From NCBI GenBank assembly GCA_028678905.1, contig JAJRCO010000264.1, forward strand, positions 1 to 12,675: a stretch of DNA of 12,675 nucleotides, in the 5' to 3' direction. Shown piece after piece: positions 1 to 6,466 of the stretch (positions are counted from its first letter, which is position 1; each line of letters starts with the position of its first letter). The DNA comes from Methanomicrobiales archaeon (GTDB lineage Archaea > Halobacteriota > Methanomicrobia > Methanomicrobiales > JACTUA01). Both the position numbers and the translations under genes were made by a program. The notes under the pieces were generated by a model. It had not been told where the DNA came from, made no database searches, and saw only the letters and a program-made list of their open reading frames with translations.

Positions 1-186
1 ACCTGTGGGAGTATCTCTATATACGATGAGGCTCTGGTCCGAATCTGGTGAAATCTCGCTCCTGTGGATTCTGCTCACGACCTACCGACATTGGTATCGA
101 GTAAAGTACGCATCCCCACCTCGACTCTCTCCCTGTATCCACACTATTGACTAGCGACTTCCTCGTACTACCACTGGACCGGGGAG

Positions 187-867
187 TCAGACCCTGGTGA
201 TCGATGACAACCAGGCCCGGGAACCTTCTGGTCTTGTGCGACTCTCAAAGACGGCGGCCCGGATCTCATTGATTCTCCACCCATCAGAAAAGGCAGCCTG
301 TATCTCCTTTTTTGTGATCCGGCGGGGGCCATATCCTCCCGGCTCCAGCTCGCTGAAGGCGAGCATGAAGTAGATCCCTCCCGGTTTCAGGACCTCGGAC
401 AAGTTCTGGATAAAACATGGGCGATCGGGGTCGGAAAGGGTATGAAACAGGCCGGAATCGATTGCGGTGTCGAAAGTTCTGCCGATCTCGCGCAGGTTGA
501 GGGCATCCTTAACCAGGAACGTTACAGCAAGGCCTCGTTCTTCCGCCTTCCTCCGGGCGATCTCGATCGCCGCCGGTGCCGAATCCACTCCCCAAACATC
601 GTGGCCACGGCCCGCCAGGAAAAGGGCATTATCCCCGGTCCCGCACCCCACATCCAGCACGTCGCCGGAGATCTTCCCTGATTCCTCGAGGCGCACGAAC
701 TCCCGTTGGGATCTCCCAATATCCCATGGCGGAGTATTGTGGTAGGCCTCCTCAAAAAAATCCATACTGTATGGGTGATTGCCTGCCGGGGATGAAGACT
801 TTTTCGATGCATCAAGAGTAGACGGGAGCCATCCATACCGAGAACAGGGAAAACAAGTTCTCGCCAT
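187..867 (-). CDS. Class I SAM-dependent methyltransferase
   Basis: Transfers a methyl group from S-adenosylmethionine to an unknown acceptor, probably in the cytoplasm. Motif I, VLDVGCGTGD, is followed by the acidic end of strand 2 (WGVD) and by a post-motif loop LKPGG about 85 residues later, the order of a class I Rossmann methyltransferase. The PPWDIG stretch before motif I is common in small-molecule methyltransferases of this group. The conserved part begins at MDFFEEAYH, whose ATG is at 763-765. The longer ATG at 865-867 has a GGGGG site 7 nt upstream and a TATA-like box about 25 bp upstream, so I give the longer form (226 aa). The extra 34 residues look unstructured, and a start at 765 (192 aa) is a serious alternative. 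It diverges from the small Cys-rich gene. Substrate unknown; family call is firm. Confidence 0.85.
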   Translation of the reverse strand: MARTCFPCSRYGWLPSTLDASKKSSSPAGNHPYSMDFFEEAYHNTPPWDIGRSQREFVRLEESGKISGDVLDVGCGTGDNALFLAGRGHDVWGVDSAPAAIEIARRKAEERGLAVTFLVKDALNLREIGRTFDTAIDSGLFHTLSDPDRPCFIQNLSEVLKPGGIYFMLAFSELEPGGYGPRRITKKEIQAAFSDGWRINEIRAAVFESRTRPEGSRAWLSSITRV

Positions 868-886
868 CAATAACCCCCGTGACGAT

Positions 887-899
887 AGATATATTTAAG
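887..899. promoter_or_regulatory. Shared divergent TATA box (methyltransferase / Cys-rich protein)
   Basis: The A/T-rich core ATATATTTAAG reads as a TATA-like box on both strands. On the minus strand it lies about 25 bp before the ATG at 867; on the plus strand it lies about 45 bp before the ATG at 940, leaving a short leader that carries a GGAGGT site at 929-934. Position and sequence fit an archaeal core promoter; no transcript data support it. Confidence 0.5.
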
Positions 900-939
900 T
901 GGTACCTGTATCATTTACAAAAAAAGCTGGAGGTCCTCA

Positions 940-1251
940 ATGGTGAAGAACGAGAAAAAGATGGAAAAAGTCACTGGTACTAACTGCTATAACTGCATAT
1001 TCGTGGCCGATCAGGAAAAAGCGGTGGACCCAAAAGAACTAAATGAGGAAGGAGGTATTGATCCGAGAAATAAGGATGAACTGGCGAGAGCGAAGAAAGC
1101 TGATCTAATCACGCTTCCCGGCGGACCTAAAGCCGATGCGACAACCAAGAGGTACTGCAACAATGAACAAATAAAGATGTACGTTACTGTTCGTATGTGT
1201 TGTGCATACTGGGATAACGCGGGTGTTAAAAGGCCATGGAAAAGTACTTGA
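940..1251 (+). CDS. Small cysteine-rich protein, possible metal or Fe-S binder
   Basis: A 103-residue soluble protein of unknown function. It has five cysteines in a suggestive layout: C16-x2-C19 near the N-terminus, then C73 (RYCNN) and adjacent C87-C88 (RMCCAYW). Widely spaced pairs like this usually bind zinc or an Fe-S cluster, but I do not recognise the family with certainty; a high-potential iron-sulfur-like fold is one possibility. The middle is charged and low in hydrophobics. No signal peptide or membrane segment is visible. The start is well supported: ATG at 940 has GGAGGT at 929-934 with 5 nt spacing. It appears monocistronic and diverges from the methyltransferase. The gene is more A/T-rich than the metabolic genes in the window. 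Confidence 0.7.
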   Translation: MVKNEKKMEKVTGTNCYNCIFVADQEKAVDPKELNEEGGIDPRNKDELARAKKADLITLPGGPKADATTKRYCNNEQIKMYVTVRMCCAYWDNAGVKRPWKST

Positions 1252-1344
1252 AGCCATATTAAAACGATTGTAACGATCTCAAAGGTTCCTCGATTATTAT
1301 TCCAGAACGACGTAGCGGGCGGTTGGGAAGTAAATCCATCCGCT

Positions 1345-1679
1345 CTACAACAAGTATTTTCCATCACTTCTCATCAAAGCTTCTGCCTCCCGCTCAATGG
1401 CGGTGATCGCTCCCTCTTGGCACATCATTGTACAGGCTCCAAGCCTGTCGCAGAAGAGATCGTCTTATCAGGCGTGCCTTTCTTTCAATTACCGGGATAG
1501 CTCAATCAGGACAAAAAGGGATGCATTGACCGCAACCGGTGCACTTTCCTCATCGATAGGAATAATCTTTCTTCTCCCACTTGTTCGCTGCCGGGTGTTA
1601 TGCGGGATCTCAATTCGACGGTCTCATCTCCTTACTTTGTCTTCCGCCCATGTTCTTCTTCGGGCTCCTCAATGACCAT
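1345..1679 (-). pseudogene. Decayed two-cluster 4Fe-4S ferredoxin
   Basis: Reading the minus strand through frame changes recovers a typical ferredoxin: MVIEEPEEEHGRKTK, a TAA stop, GDETVELRSRITPG and then, after a -1 shift, KIIPIDEE; after another -1 shift CTGCGQCIPFCPD, a TGA stop, AIPVIERKARLI; after a +1 shift DLFCDRLGACTMMCQEGAI and EREAEALM to a TAG at 1345-1347. The first cluster has CxxCxxCxxxC; the second has the CDxLGACxxxC pattern seen in archaeal ferredoxins whose tail reads EREAE. There are two in-frame stops and three single-base shifts, two of them in A runs, so no intact product is possible as read. It starts 25 bp after the SnoaL-like gene on the same strand, so it may once have been the second gene of that unit. 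Sequencing error could explain some shifts but hardly both stops. Confidence 0.75.
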
Positions 1680-1704
1680 GGTAGTTGCCGGGTAGGTCGT
1701 TTGA

Positions 1705-2139
1705 TTACATCGAACTCGGCAAAATGCCCAGCTGCTGCATCAGCCCCATGAAGTTCGCCTCGCCCCACAGCTCGGCGATCTTTCCTTCCTTTGTGCGGAA
1801 AATCTCGATGCCGGTCATCGTGATCGCTTTTCCCGACGGTGGAAGGCCCATAAATTCCCCGTTGTGGGTGCCGCGTGCGGTGAAACGGGCTGTCACCTTA
1901 TCCCCATCTGCCATGAGGTCATCGATAGTCACGTTCAGGCCATGAAAGGCCGCACGGCAGGTTGTGATCACGTTGTTCATCGCTTCAATCCCGGGTCCGG
2001 GTGTCGGCAGAGGTGTGTGCAGGGAAAATTCGGGATGGAGAAGTGCGTCAGCCGCTGCAAGGTCACCTTTTGATGGCCCGACCTCGAAAAATTTTCGCAC
2101 TACTGCCATGTTCGCTTTTTCATTGGTTGTTGGGGTCAT
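1705..2139 (-). CDS. SnoaL-like / NTF2-fold protein (ester cyclase-like)
   Basis: A 144-residue protein of the SnoaL-like polyketide cyclase group in the NTF2-like superfamily. Visible signs are the N-terminal helix NMAVVRKFFEVGPSKGDL followed by LLHPEFSLHTP, the central GLNVTIDDLMADGDKVTARF, and the ARGTHNGEFMGLPPSGK loop followed by GIEIFRTKEGKIAELW, the usual order and length of the family. Members act as small-molecule cyclases, isomerases or binding proteins; in a methanogen the ligand is unknown. The ATG at 2137-2139 has no ribosome site, but a TATA-like AATTAAATAG lies about 25 bp upstream, consistent with a leaderless mRNA. It diverges from the TrmB-type regulator, which makes it a plausible target. 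The decayed ferredoxin follows it. Confidence 0.85.
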   Translation of the reverse strand: MTPTTNEKANMAVVRKFFEVGPSKGDLAAADALLHPEFSLHTPLPTPGPGIEAMNNVITTCRAAFHGLNVTIDDLMADGDKVTARFTARGTHNGEFMGLPPSGKAITMTGIEIFRTKEGKIAELWGEANFMGLMQQLGILPSSM

Positions 2140-2157
2140 GCATTATGCTGGAATAGA

Positions 2158-2171
2158 TAACTATTTAATTC
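2158..2171. promoter_or_regulatory. Shared divergent TATA region (SnoaL-like / TrmB regulator)
   Basis: Only 55 bp separate the two start codons. The A/T-rich ATAACTATTTAATT in the middle lies about 25-30 bp from both the ATG at 2139 (minus) and the ATG at 2195 (plus). Neither start has a Shine-Dalgarno sequence, so both transcripts probably begin at or within a few bases of the start codon. A regulator bound here could control both directions at once. Confidence 0.5.
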
Positions 2172-2194
2172 TGTTGTCCCTTACAAAGTAACAA

Positions 2195-3013
2195 ATGGAT
2201 CCAGCTATTGAAAGTCTTGTTAAGCTCGGACTCAAAGAATATGAGGCAAAAGTATACGTCGCCCTCGTCGGCCTCGGTGAAGCCAATGTCCGCCGAATCC
2301 ACGAAGTCAGTATGGTGCCTCGCCCTCGAGTATATGACGTCCTGAATGCACTTGCCGAAAAGGGGTTCATTAACATACGACAGGGAAGTCCCCTGATGTA
2401 TGCTGCGGTGCATCCGAAAACGGTCATATCCTTTCTGAAAAAAGATCTCGATACCGCTGCGGAAAAAAGCCTAAAAACACTGGAATCACTATCTGTTAAC
2501 GATCAGCAGGCCTATTCACCGATATGGTACGTTCATAGTGATTGGACCATAGAACGGAACCTTGAATTGCTTGGCGAAAGGATCACCAGAGAACTTATCA
2601 TCGTTTGTTTCGACATTGAAACCTTAAAAAAATTCCAAGGTCCAGTAGCATCCGTCGCAAGGAATCATCCAGTAAAAATCCTCTTACCCAAAGGATTTGC
2701 GGGAACTCTACCGGTAATAGCGAGAGCTTTATTTTATGAAGCCGATACGCTCCGGAATAATTTTGAAGTCAATGTGTTTGAGAAGATCTTCCTGACACCT
2801 ATTCGGCAGGAAGGCGCTGTCTTCACCCTTGAGTGTATTTTTATTGCAGATGACAGGGAATCAATGTTTATTTACACGCGGGACCAGAATCGGATGGCGA
2901 TACTTATCACCTTGCCTTTCATTACCTCTGGGCATTACCAATTATTCGGCCAGATGATCAACAGAGCACATCTGATCAGGCTGGACAAAAAGGGTCGCTC
3001 TGCCCGAAAGTAA
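2195..3013 (+). CDS. TrmB-family transcriptional regulator
   Basis: A 272-residue DNA-binding protein. The N-terminus IESLVKLGLKEYEAKVYVAL and the winged helix at about residues 30-70 (RRIHEVSMVPRPRVYDVLNA then EKGFINIRQGSPLMY) are characteristic of TrmB, an archaeal family that senses sugars or other small molecules. Residues 76-100 look like a coiled-coil linker, and residues 110-272 would be the C-terminal effector domain, with alternating strands and helices starting at IWYVHSD. The ligand cannot be read from sequence. ATG at 2195 lacks a ribosome site and sits about 28 bp after a TATA-like box, so the mRNA is probably leaderless. It diverges from the SnoaL-like gene and is followed 39 bp later by the cupin gene on the same strand, probably co-transcribed. 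Confidence 0.88.
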   Translation: MDPAIESLVKLGLKEYEAKVYVALVGLGEANVRRIHEVSMVPRPRVYDVLNALAEKGFINIRQGSPLMYAAVHPKTVISFLKKDLDTAAEKSLKTLESLSVNDQQAYSPIWYVHSDWTIERNLELLGERITRELIIVCFDIETLKKFQGPVASVARNHPVKILLPKGFAGTLPVIARALFYEADTLRNNFEVNVFEKIFLTPIRQEGAVFTLECIFIADDRESMFIYTRDQNRMAILITLPFITSGHYQLFGQMINRAHLIRLDKKGRSARK

Positions 3014-3052
3014 TGTAAAAAATTGTTGAAGAGGAAGTCAGTAAAGGAGTGA

Positions 3053-3394
3053 ATGATGAAGATTATTGAAGCGACGAAAACCCCGAGCTCTCCAAACCCC
3101 CACCATGTTGATGCACGAAAACTCTCCGATGGTCCCCATGCGGCTGTGGTCATGATCACGCTGCAGCCAGGAGAATCGCTGAAGAGGCACATGACCCCCG
3201 TGGATGTTATCTTTTACGTGCTTGAGGGCACCGGCACGGTTGAAATTGGAGAAGAGCGGGCAACGGTGGGGAAGGATACCCTGATCGAGAGTCCGGCCCG
3301 AATCCCGCACCGGTGGATCAACGAGAGTGGATCGGTCTTTCGGGTGCTGGTGATCAAGGTGCCGAAACCGACCGAAGAGACCAAACTGCTATAA
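3053..3394 (+). CDS. Small single-domain cupin protein
   Basis: A 113-residue beta-barrel protein of the Cupin_2 type. Motif 1 is PGESLKRHMTPVDVIFYVLEG and motif 2 is ESPARIPHRWIN. H46 and H86 occupy expected metal positions, but the second histidine of motif 1 is Thr and the usual Glu position is not acidic as expected, so metal binding and catalysis are uncertain; it could be a binding protein. Two ATG codons occur in tandem (3053 and 3056). The site AAAGGAGTGA ends just before the first, giving better spacing to the second, so translation probably starts at 3056. It follows the TrmB-type regulator by 39 bp and its stop codon runs up against the end of a doubtful convergent ORF. Substrate unknown. 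Confidence 0.85.
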   Translation: MMKIIEATKTPSSPNPHHVDARKLSDGPHAAVVMITLQPGESLKRHMTPVDVIFYVLEGTGTVEIGEERATVGKDTLIESPARIPHRWINESGSVFRVLVIKVPKPTEETKLL

Positions 3395-3571
3395 GATGGT
3401 GTGATCCCGTAGCTCATCATAGCAGTGCATTCTCCAGCGGGACGGGACCTTTGCCGTGTGATCAAACCATAGTGGAATAGTATCTCCTGACGGCAGCATC
3501 GGAAGGACTGCAGGGGGTCCGCGGGAAGGGATCAATTTTTTATGGTGATCGAGAGGAATCGGGGTTTCCAT
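3389..3571 (-). CDS. Possible small ORF, 60 aa, unknown
   Basis: An ATG-initiated frame on the minus strand with plausible protein composition, including IPLWFDHTAKVPSRW and MHCYDELRDHTIL, and a fair share of C- and G-ending codons. It has no clear ribosome site; a T-rich TATA-like stretch lies about 20 bp upstream. Its last codons overlap the end of the cupin gene in the convergent sense. I do not recognise a family. It may be a real short gene, a fragment, or chance. Confidence 0.28.
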   Translation of the reverse strand: METPIPLDHHKKLIPSRGPPAVLPMLPSGDTIPLWFDHTAKVPSRWRMHCYDELRDHTIL

Positions 3572-3613
3572 GTGAACTGATGATAAAAAAAGGGTAAACC
3601 AGAGCGTCGCTTT

Positions 3614-3952
3614 TCACTGCTCACGGGTATTCGAACGAGGATTTTTATTCGGCACTCTTGCCAGACGTGTGCTAACACGTTCTTCATAAACGCCCAGGTT
3701 CTGAGGACTGCAGACTTTTTTCGCATCGCGCAGTTCCGTACTGCGGTTAACCATTTCCTTCATACGGCGTGAGATTTCGTCTCTCTCGGAAGCAGGTTTC
3801 TCTGTAGACCGCTGCTCGTGTTTCTCGGAATAGTTACCGGTGACGGTCTGTGTGGTGAGAAGGGGTACCGGTGATCGTTGATTTACTGGTCTCCTTTTGG
3901 GGGATCTCCGGGGATCCCTTAACCAGCGCTGGATTTTTTTTATTATCCCCAT
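3614..3952 (-). CDS. Basic, hydrophilic hypothetical protein
   Basis: A 112-residue frame with no recognised domain. The N-terminus MGIIKKIQRWLRDP could form a short amphipathic basic helix; the middle is rich in Arg, Ser, Pro and Thr and likely disordered; a second helical segment, about residues 55-77 (ERDEISRRMKEMVNRSTEL), precedes a basic tail. One cysteine. No signal peptide or membrane span. The start is supported by a TATA-like GGTATTTAAATC at 3972-3983, about 26 bp upstream, and by GGGAG about 9 nt before the ATG. A nucleic-acid- or membrane-surface-associated role would fit the charge but is only a guess. It is divergent from the flavodoxin gene. Coding status is moderately likely. 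Confidence 0.45.
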   Translation of the reverse strand: MGIIKKIQRWLRDPRRSPKRRPVNQRSPVPLLTTQTVTGNYSEKHEQRSTEKPASERDEISRRMKEMVNRSTELRDAKKVCSPQNLGVYEERVSTRLARVPNKNPRSNTREQ

Positions 3953-3997
3953 TAATTACATCTCCCATCGTGATTTAAATACCATCTTTTCAGTGGA

Positions 3998-4022
3998 GTC
4001 AATTTGATTCCGCTGAATTGAC
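3998..4022. repeat. Inverted repeat upstream of flavodoxin and hypothetical gene
   Basis: GTCAATT at 3998-4004 is matched by AATTGAC at 4016-4022 with an 11-nt spacer. A second, imperfect pair overlaps it (CAGTGGAG at 3991-3998 with TTCCGCTG at 4008-4015). It lies in the divergent space between the genes starting at 3952 and 4200, about 45 bp from the former. It may be an operator. Confidence 0.4.
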
Positions 4023-4102
4023 ATTACTACTGTCTTTTTTCAAGTAGTTTCTGATCCGCGGTCCGGTTCCTAATCAGGTAGCCCAAAACAAAGTACCGCT
4101 AC

Positions 4103-4114
4103 ATTTTAAAAATA
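4103..4114 (+). promoter_or_regulatory. TATA-like box for flavodoxin
   Basis: ATTTTAAAAATA is the strongest TATA-like run upstream of the flavodoxin start. It would place transcription near 4135 and leave a leader of about 65 nt. Sequence evidence only. Confidence 0.35.
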
Positions 4115-4199
4115 GCCCCGTTTCACGATTTGGATCAGCTGTTCCAGGCTTTCGTAAAGATTATGAAGATCTTGATCCGGTATATCGAAAGGGTGACCT

Positions 4200-4637
4200 A
4201 TGAAAATTCTGATCATCTACAAGTCATATCACCGCATGAACACGGAGAAGATTGCGAAGGCGATAGCCGAAGCCGCAGGGGCGACAGCGGTAAAAGTGAA
4301 GGATGCCCACATCGAGGATCTGACTAACTATGACCTGATCGGTTTCGGATCGGGCATCTACGCAGGCAAGCCCCACCGGTCCATCTTCACCTTTATCGAG
4401 AAGATGACCCCGACGGACAAAAAGGCGTTCATCTTCTCCACCTCGGGAGAGCCAAAGGAAGAGTACCACCGGCTTCTTCGGGAGAAATTAACCGCGAAAG
4501 GGTACCACATCGTGGGCGAGTTCCAGTGTCCCGGTCAGGCTGGCTTCCTCGGATTCACTTTCACCAGCAAAGGACACCCCGATGAAAAGGATCTGCAGAA
4601 CGCACAGGCCTTTGCGAAAGGTCTCCTTTCAGCCTGA
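4200..4637 (+). CDS. Flavodoxin family protein (FMN-binding)
   Basis: A 145-residue cytoplasmic electron carrier expected to bind FMN. The N-terminal strand MKILIIYKSYHRMNTEKIAK contains the phosphate-binding loop at about residues 8-16; GFGSGIYAGKPH (48-59) is the second FMN-contact loop, and KGHPDEKDLQNAQAFAKG near the C-terminus is typical of the short archaeal flavodoxin group. The length matches the family. Start: ATG at 4200 preceded by AAAGGGTGACCT, where GGTGA matches the archaeal ribosome site. In methanogens such proteins can replace ferredoxin when iron is scarce; the partner here is unknown. It precedes the cysteine desulfurase gene by 168 bp with hairpins and a separate promoter between, so it is probably its own transcript. 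Confidence 0.9.
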   Translation: MKILIIYKSYHRMNTEKIAKAIAEAAGATAVKVKDAHIEDLTNYDLIGFGSGIYAGKPHRSIFTFIEKMTPTDKKAFIFSTSGEPKEEYHRLLREKLTAKGYHIVGEFQCPGQAGFLGFTFTSKGHPDEKDLQNAQAFAKGLLSA

Positions 4638-4641
4638 GTTA

Positions 4642-4675
4642 ATCCTTCGAAGGATGCCGCGGGTAATTCCACGGC
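4642..4675 (+). terminator. Palindromes after flavodoxin, possible terminator
   Basis: A perfect 14-bp palindrome ATCCTTCGAAGGAT (4642-4655) begins 5 bp after the flavodoxin stop and is followed directly by a second stem, GCCGCGG with CCACGGC (4656-4675). No T tract follows at once, so this may mark an mRNA 3' end or a binding site rather than a classic terminator. Confidence 0.4.
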
Positions 4676-4735
4676 GGATGCCTGTATCGGATAGAGAGGA
4701 TGCTCCATGTGGGTGATCCCCCTCCCCTTGAATCG

Positions 4736-4744
4736 CATATATTA
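4736..4744 (+). promoter_or_regulatory. TATA-like box for aminotransferase/desulfurase
   Basis: CATATATTA lies about 65-70 bp before the ATG at 4806 and would place transcription near 4765. It is the only good TATA-like run in the space after the flavodoxin hairpins. Confidence 0.4.
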
Positions 4745-4805
4745 CGCGAAAGATCCGAGCAATCTCTTTTTAGTCCCAGTCGCCCAATCAATCTGAAACG
4801 GTTGC

Positions 4806-5975
4806 ATGGTGCAGAATTCATCCCTCATTTACCTGAACAACGCCGCGACAAGCTGGCCAAAGCCCCCGGAAGTATTGGAGGCGATTAAGCAGTCTCTTTC
4901 GCTGCCGGTCTTCGGGTCCGGCAGAACCACCGGCAGCCAGGGAGAGGATTATCTCACGCTCGCACGCGAGGAGCTCTCCCGTTTCCTGGCCGCGGATCCC
5001 GCGGAACAGGTGGTATTTACCGCGAACGCGACAGATTCCCTGAACCTGCTTATCCAGGGATTTCTTGCGGACAAAAGGGATGGAAATCATGTACTTACGA
5101 CCCGGCTTGAACATAACTCGGTACTAAGACCGCTTCATGAATACCAGCGACAAGGTCGCATCAGATTGGTCATCCTCCCATTCGAAGAAGGTCTGGTGAG
5201 TCCCCACAGTGTCGAAGCGGCCATCACACCCGACACCCGGCTCATGGTCATGACCCACGGGAGCAACGTCCTTGGTTCCGTGCAGGATATCCAGGCGATT
5301 GGCGATATTCTGCATGATCACGGGATCTATTTCATTGTCGATGGAGCCCAGACCACCGGTCATCTTCCCATTAATCTGCGGAACCTGCCGGTCGACGCGT
5401 ATGTCTTCACCGGACATAAAGGCCTTTTCGGAATCCCGGGTACCGGCGGGTTTTACCTCCGGGACCCCGAATCGGTCTCCCCGGTGCGGTTCGGAGGGAC
5501 AGGTACCGACTCTTTCTCCCTCCTCCATCCCAGAGGTATGCCAGAGCGGTTTGAGACAGGGACCCCTAACTATCCCGGTCTGGCCGCCCTTGCGGCGGGT
5601 GTGAAGTATATACGGTCAACGGGTCTGGATACCATCGCAGCGAAGGCAGAGCGCCAGACAGAATACCTGGTCAACGAGTTAAGGAAAACGCCCACCATCA
5701 CCATCTATAATGACCGTCCCTCGCTGCCCATCCTCTCCTTCAACTTGGCAGGGGTGGAAAACGACGATATGGGCTTCATCTTAGCCCGGGCCTATGGAAT
5801 TGTTGGACGGACCGGGCTTCACTGTGCCCCCCTTGTGCACCAGGTGATCGACCAGGGAAAAGGCTGTGTACGGCTCAGTATATCCTGGTTCACTACAGAT
5901 GAGGAGTGCCGGATTGCCGCGAGTGCCGTACGGGAGATTGCCGAGAATGCGGATTCTTCGATCGGTCCGGCATAA
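4806..5975 (+). CDS. Class V aminotransferase, cysteine desulfurase-like
   Basis: A 389-residue PLP enzyme close to the stand-alone cysteine desulfurase family that begins IYLNNAATSWPKPPEV. Visible features: H103 in TRLEHNSVLRP (stacks on PLP), VDGAQTTGHLP with D179 and Q182, and the PLP lysine K205 in FTGHKGLFGIPGTGG. C340 in RTGLHCAP is the likely persulfide cysteine, in the loop position used by this group. The expected reaction is removal of sulfur from L-cysteine to give alanine and enzyme-bound persulfide, for Fe-S cluster, thiolation or related uses; a selenocysteine-lyase-type activity is also possible. No IscU/SufU scaffold is next to it. ATG at 4806 has no strong ribosome site. The unknown 104-residue gene starts 22 bp after its stop and is probably in the same operon. 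Confidence 0.9.
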   Translation: MVQNSSLIYLNNAATSWPKPPEVLEAIKQSLSLPVFGSGRTTGSQGEDYLTLAREELSRFLAADPAEQVVFTANATDSLNLLIQGFLADKRDGNHVLTTRLEHNSVLRPLHEYQRQGRIRLVILPFEEGLVSPHSVEAAITPDTRLMVMTHGSNVLGSVQDIQAIGDILHDHGIYFIVDGAQTTGHLPINLRNLPVDAYVFTGHKGLFGIPGTGGFYLRDPESVSPVRFGGTGTDSFSLLHPRGMPERFETGTPNYPGLAALAAGVKYIRSTGLDTIAAKAERQTEYLVNELRKTPTITIYNDRPSLPILSFNLAGVENDDMGFILARAYGIVGRTGLHCAPLVHQVIDQGKGCVRLSISWFTTDEECRIAASAVREIAENADSSIGPA

Positions 5976-5997
5976 AGTCTGCACGGATGGCTCCTTT

Positions 5998-6312
5998 ATG
6001 AAGGAGTTCCTCCTTGAAACCCCGGTAACGAAGGATTTTTTTGCGTATCTGGGGAACTTTGGGCAGGTCGAAGCACTCCCCGAAGTCGGCGATGGATTCT
6101 ATAAGTTCGACAAGCCAGACTGGTTCTCCATCAAAGGATTTATCGGGGATACCACCATCGAGGTCAGGTTTAAAAAAGAGGTCATAGATCTGACGGTGGA
6201 CTTTGTCTATTTTCTCTTTGCCTCGTATCAGGAGGGAATGACGGATCTCGCTGTGCTGAAACAGAGAGAACATGCAATCGGCGAGCGGGTCCGTAAGTAT
6301 CTCTATGGATGA
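5998..6312 (+). CDS. Hypothetical protein downstream of cysteine desulfurase
   Basis: A 104-residue protein, MKEFLLETPVTKDFFAYLG onward, with no family that I recognise. It is acidic to neutral, with alternating strands (KGFIGDTTIEVRFKK) followed by an aromatic helix (TVDFVYFLFASYQEG) and a charged C-terminal helix ending VRKYLYG. No cysteine is present, so it is not a sulfur carrier by itself. I chose the ATG at 5998 because a longer frame from 5866 would lie inside the desulfurase gene and its added 44 residues look like out-of-frame translation. A weak GGATGG site precedes it. The 22-bp spacing to the desulfurase suggests one transcript and perhaps a linked function. Confidence 0.75.
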   Translation: MKEFLLETPVTKDFFAYLGNFGQVEALPEVGDGFYKFDKPDWFSIKGFIGDTTIEVRFKKEVIDLTVDFVYFLFASYQEGMTDLAVLKQREHAIGERVRKYLYG

Positions 6313-6405
6313 TGAGGATCGAATTGAAACGGCTTGTGAGAGAGAAAGGAAGAACTGGTGCAAACTAGTCCAGACCTAATTCTTTCAGCGGCGAGATCCT
6401 ACAGG

Positions 6406-6415
6406 TGTCTTTTTT
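6406..6415 (+). terminator. T tract after desulfurase operon
   Basis: GTGTCTTTTTTTAG, about 95 bp after the stop at 6312, holds a run of seven T on the plus strand. T tracts of this kind end transcription in archaea. It precedes the end of the convergent malic enzyme gene. Confidence 0.4.
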
Positions 6416-6466
6416 TAGAAAGTGAGATCTGGTTAGTTCACCATCCTCTTCATACACGGGTGTTGG

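Noticed and set aside
1..186. Possible end of a gene at the left edge
   Set aside because: Plus frame 2 is open to about 150 and frame 3 ends early with LWEYLYIR, but neither shows a recognisable motif.
1397..1675. Plus-strand frame of 92 codons
   Set aside because: It is antisense to the decayed ferredoxin, whose cysteine motifs explain the sequence.
4130..4327. Frame overlapping the flavodoxin start
   Set aside because: Out of frame with the flavodoxin and without a ribosome site or sensible composition.
5866..5997. Upstream start for the gene after the desulfurase
   Set aside because: It would overlap the desulfurase by 110 bp in another frame and adds an Arg/Pro-rich shadow sequence.
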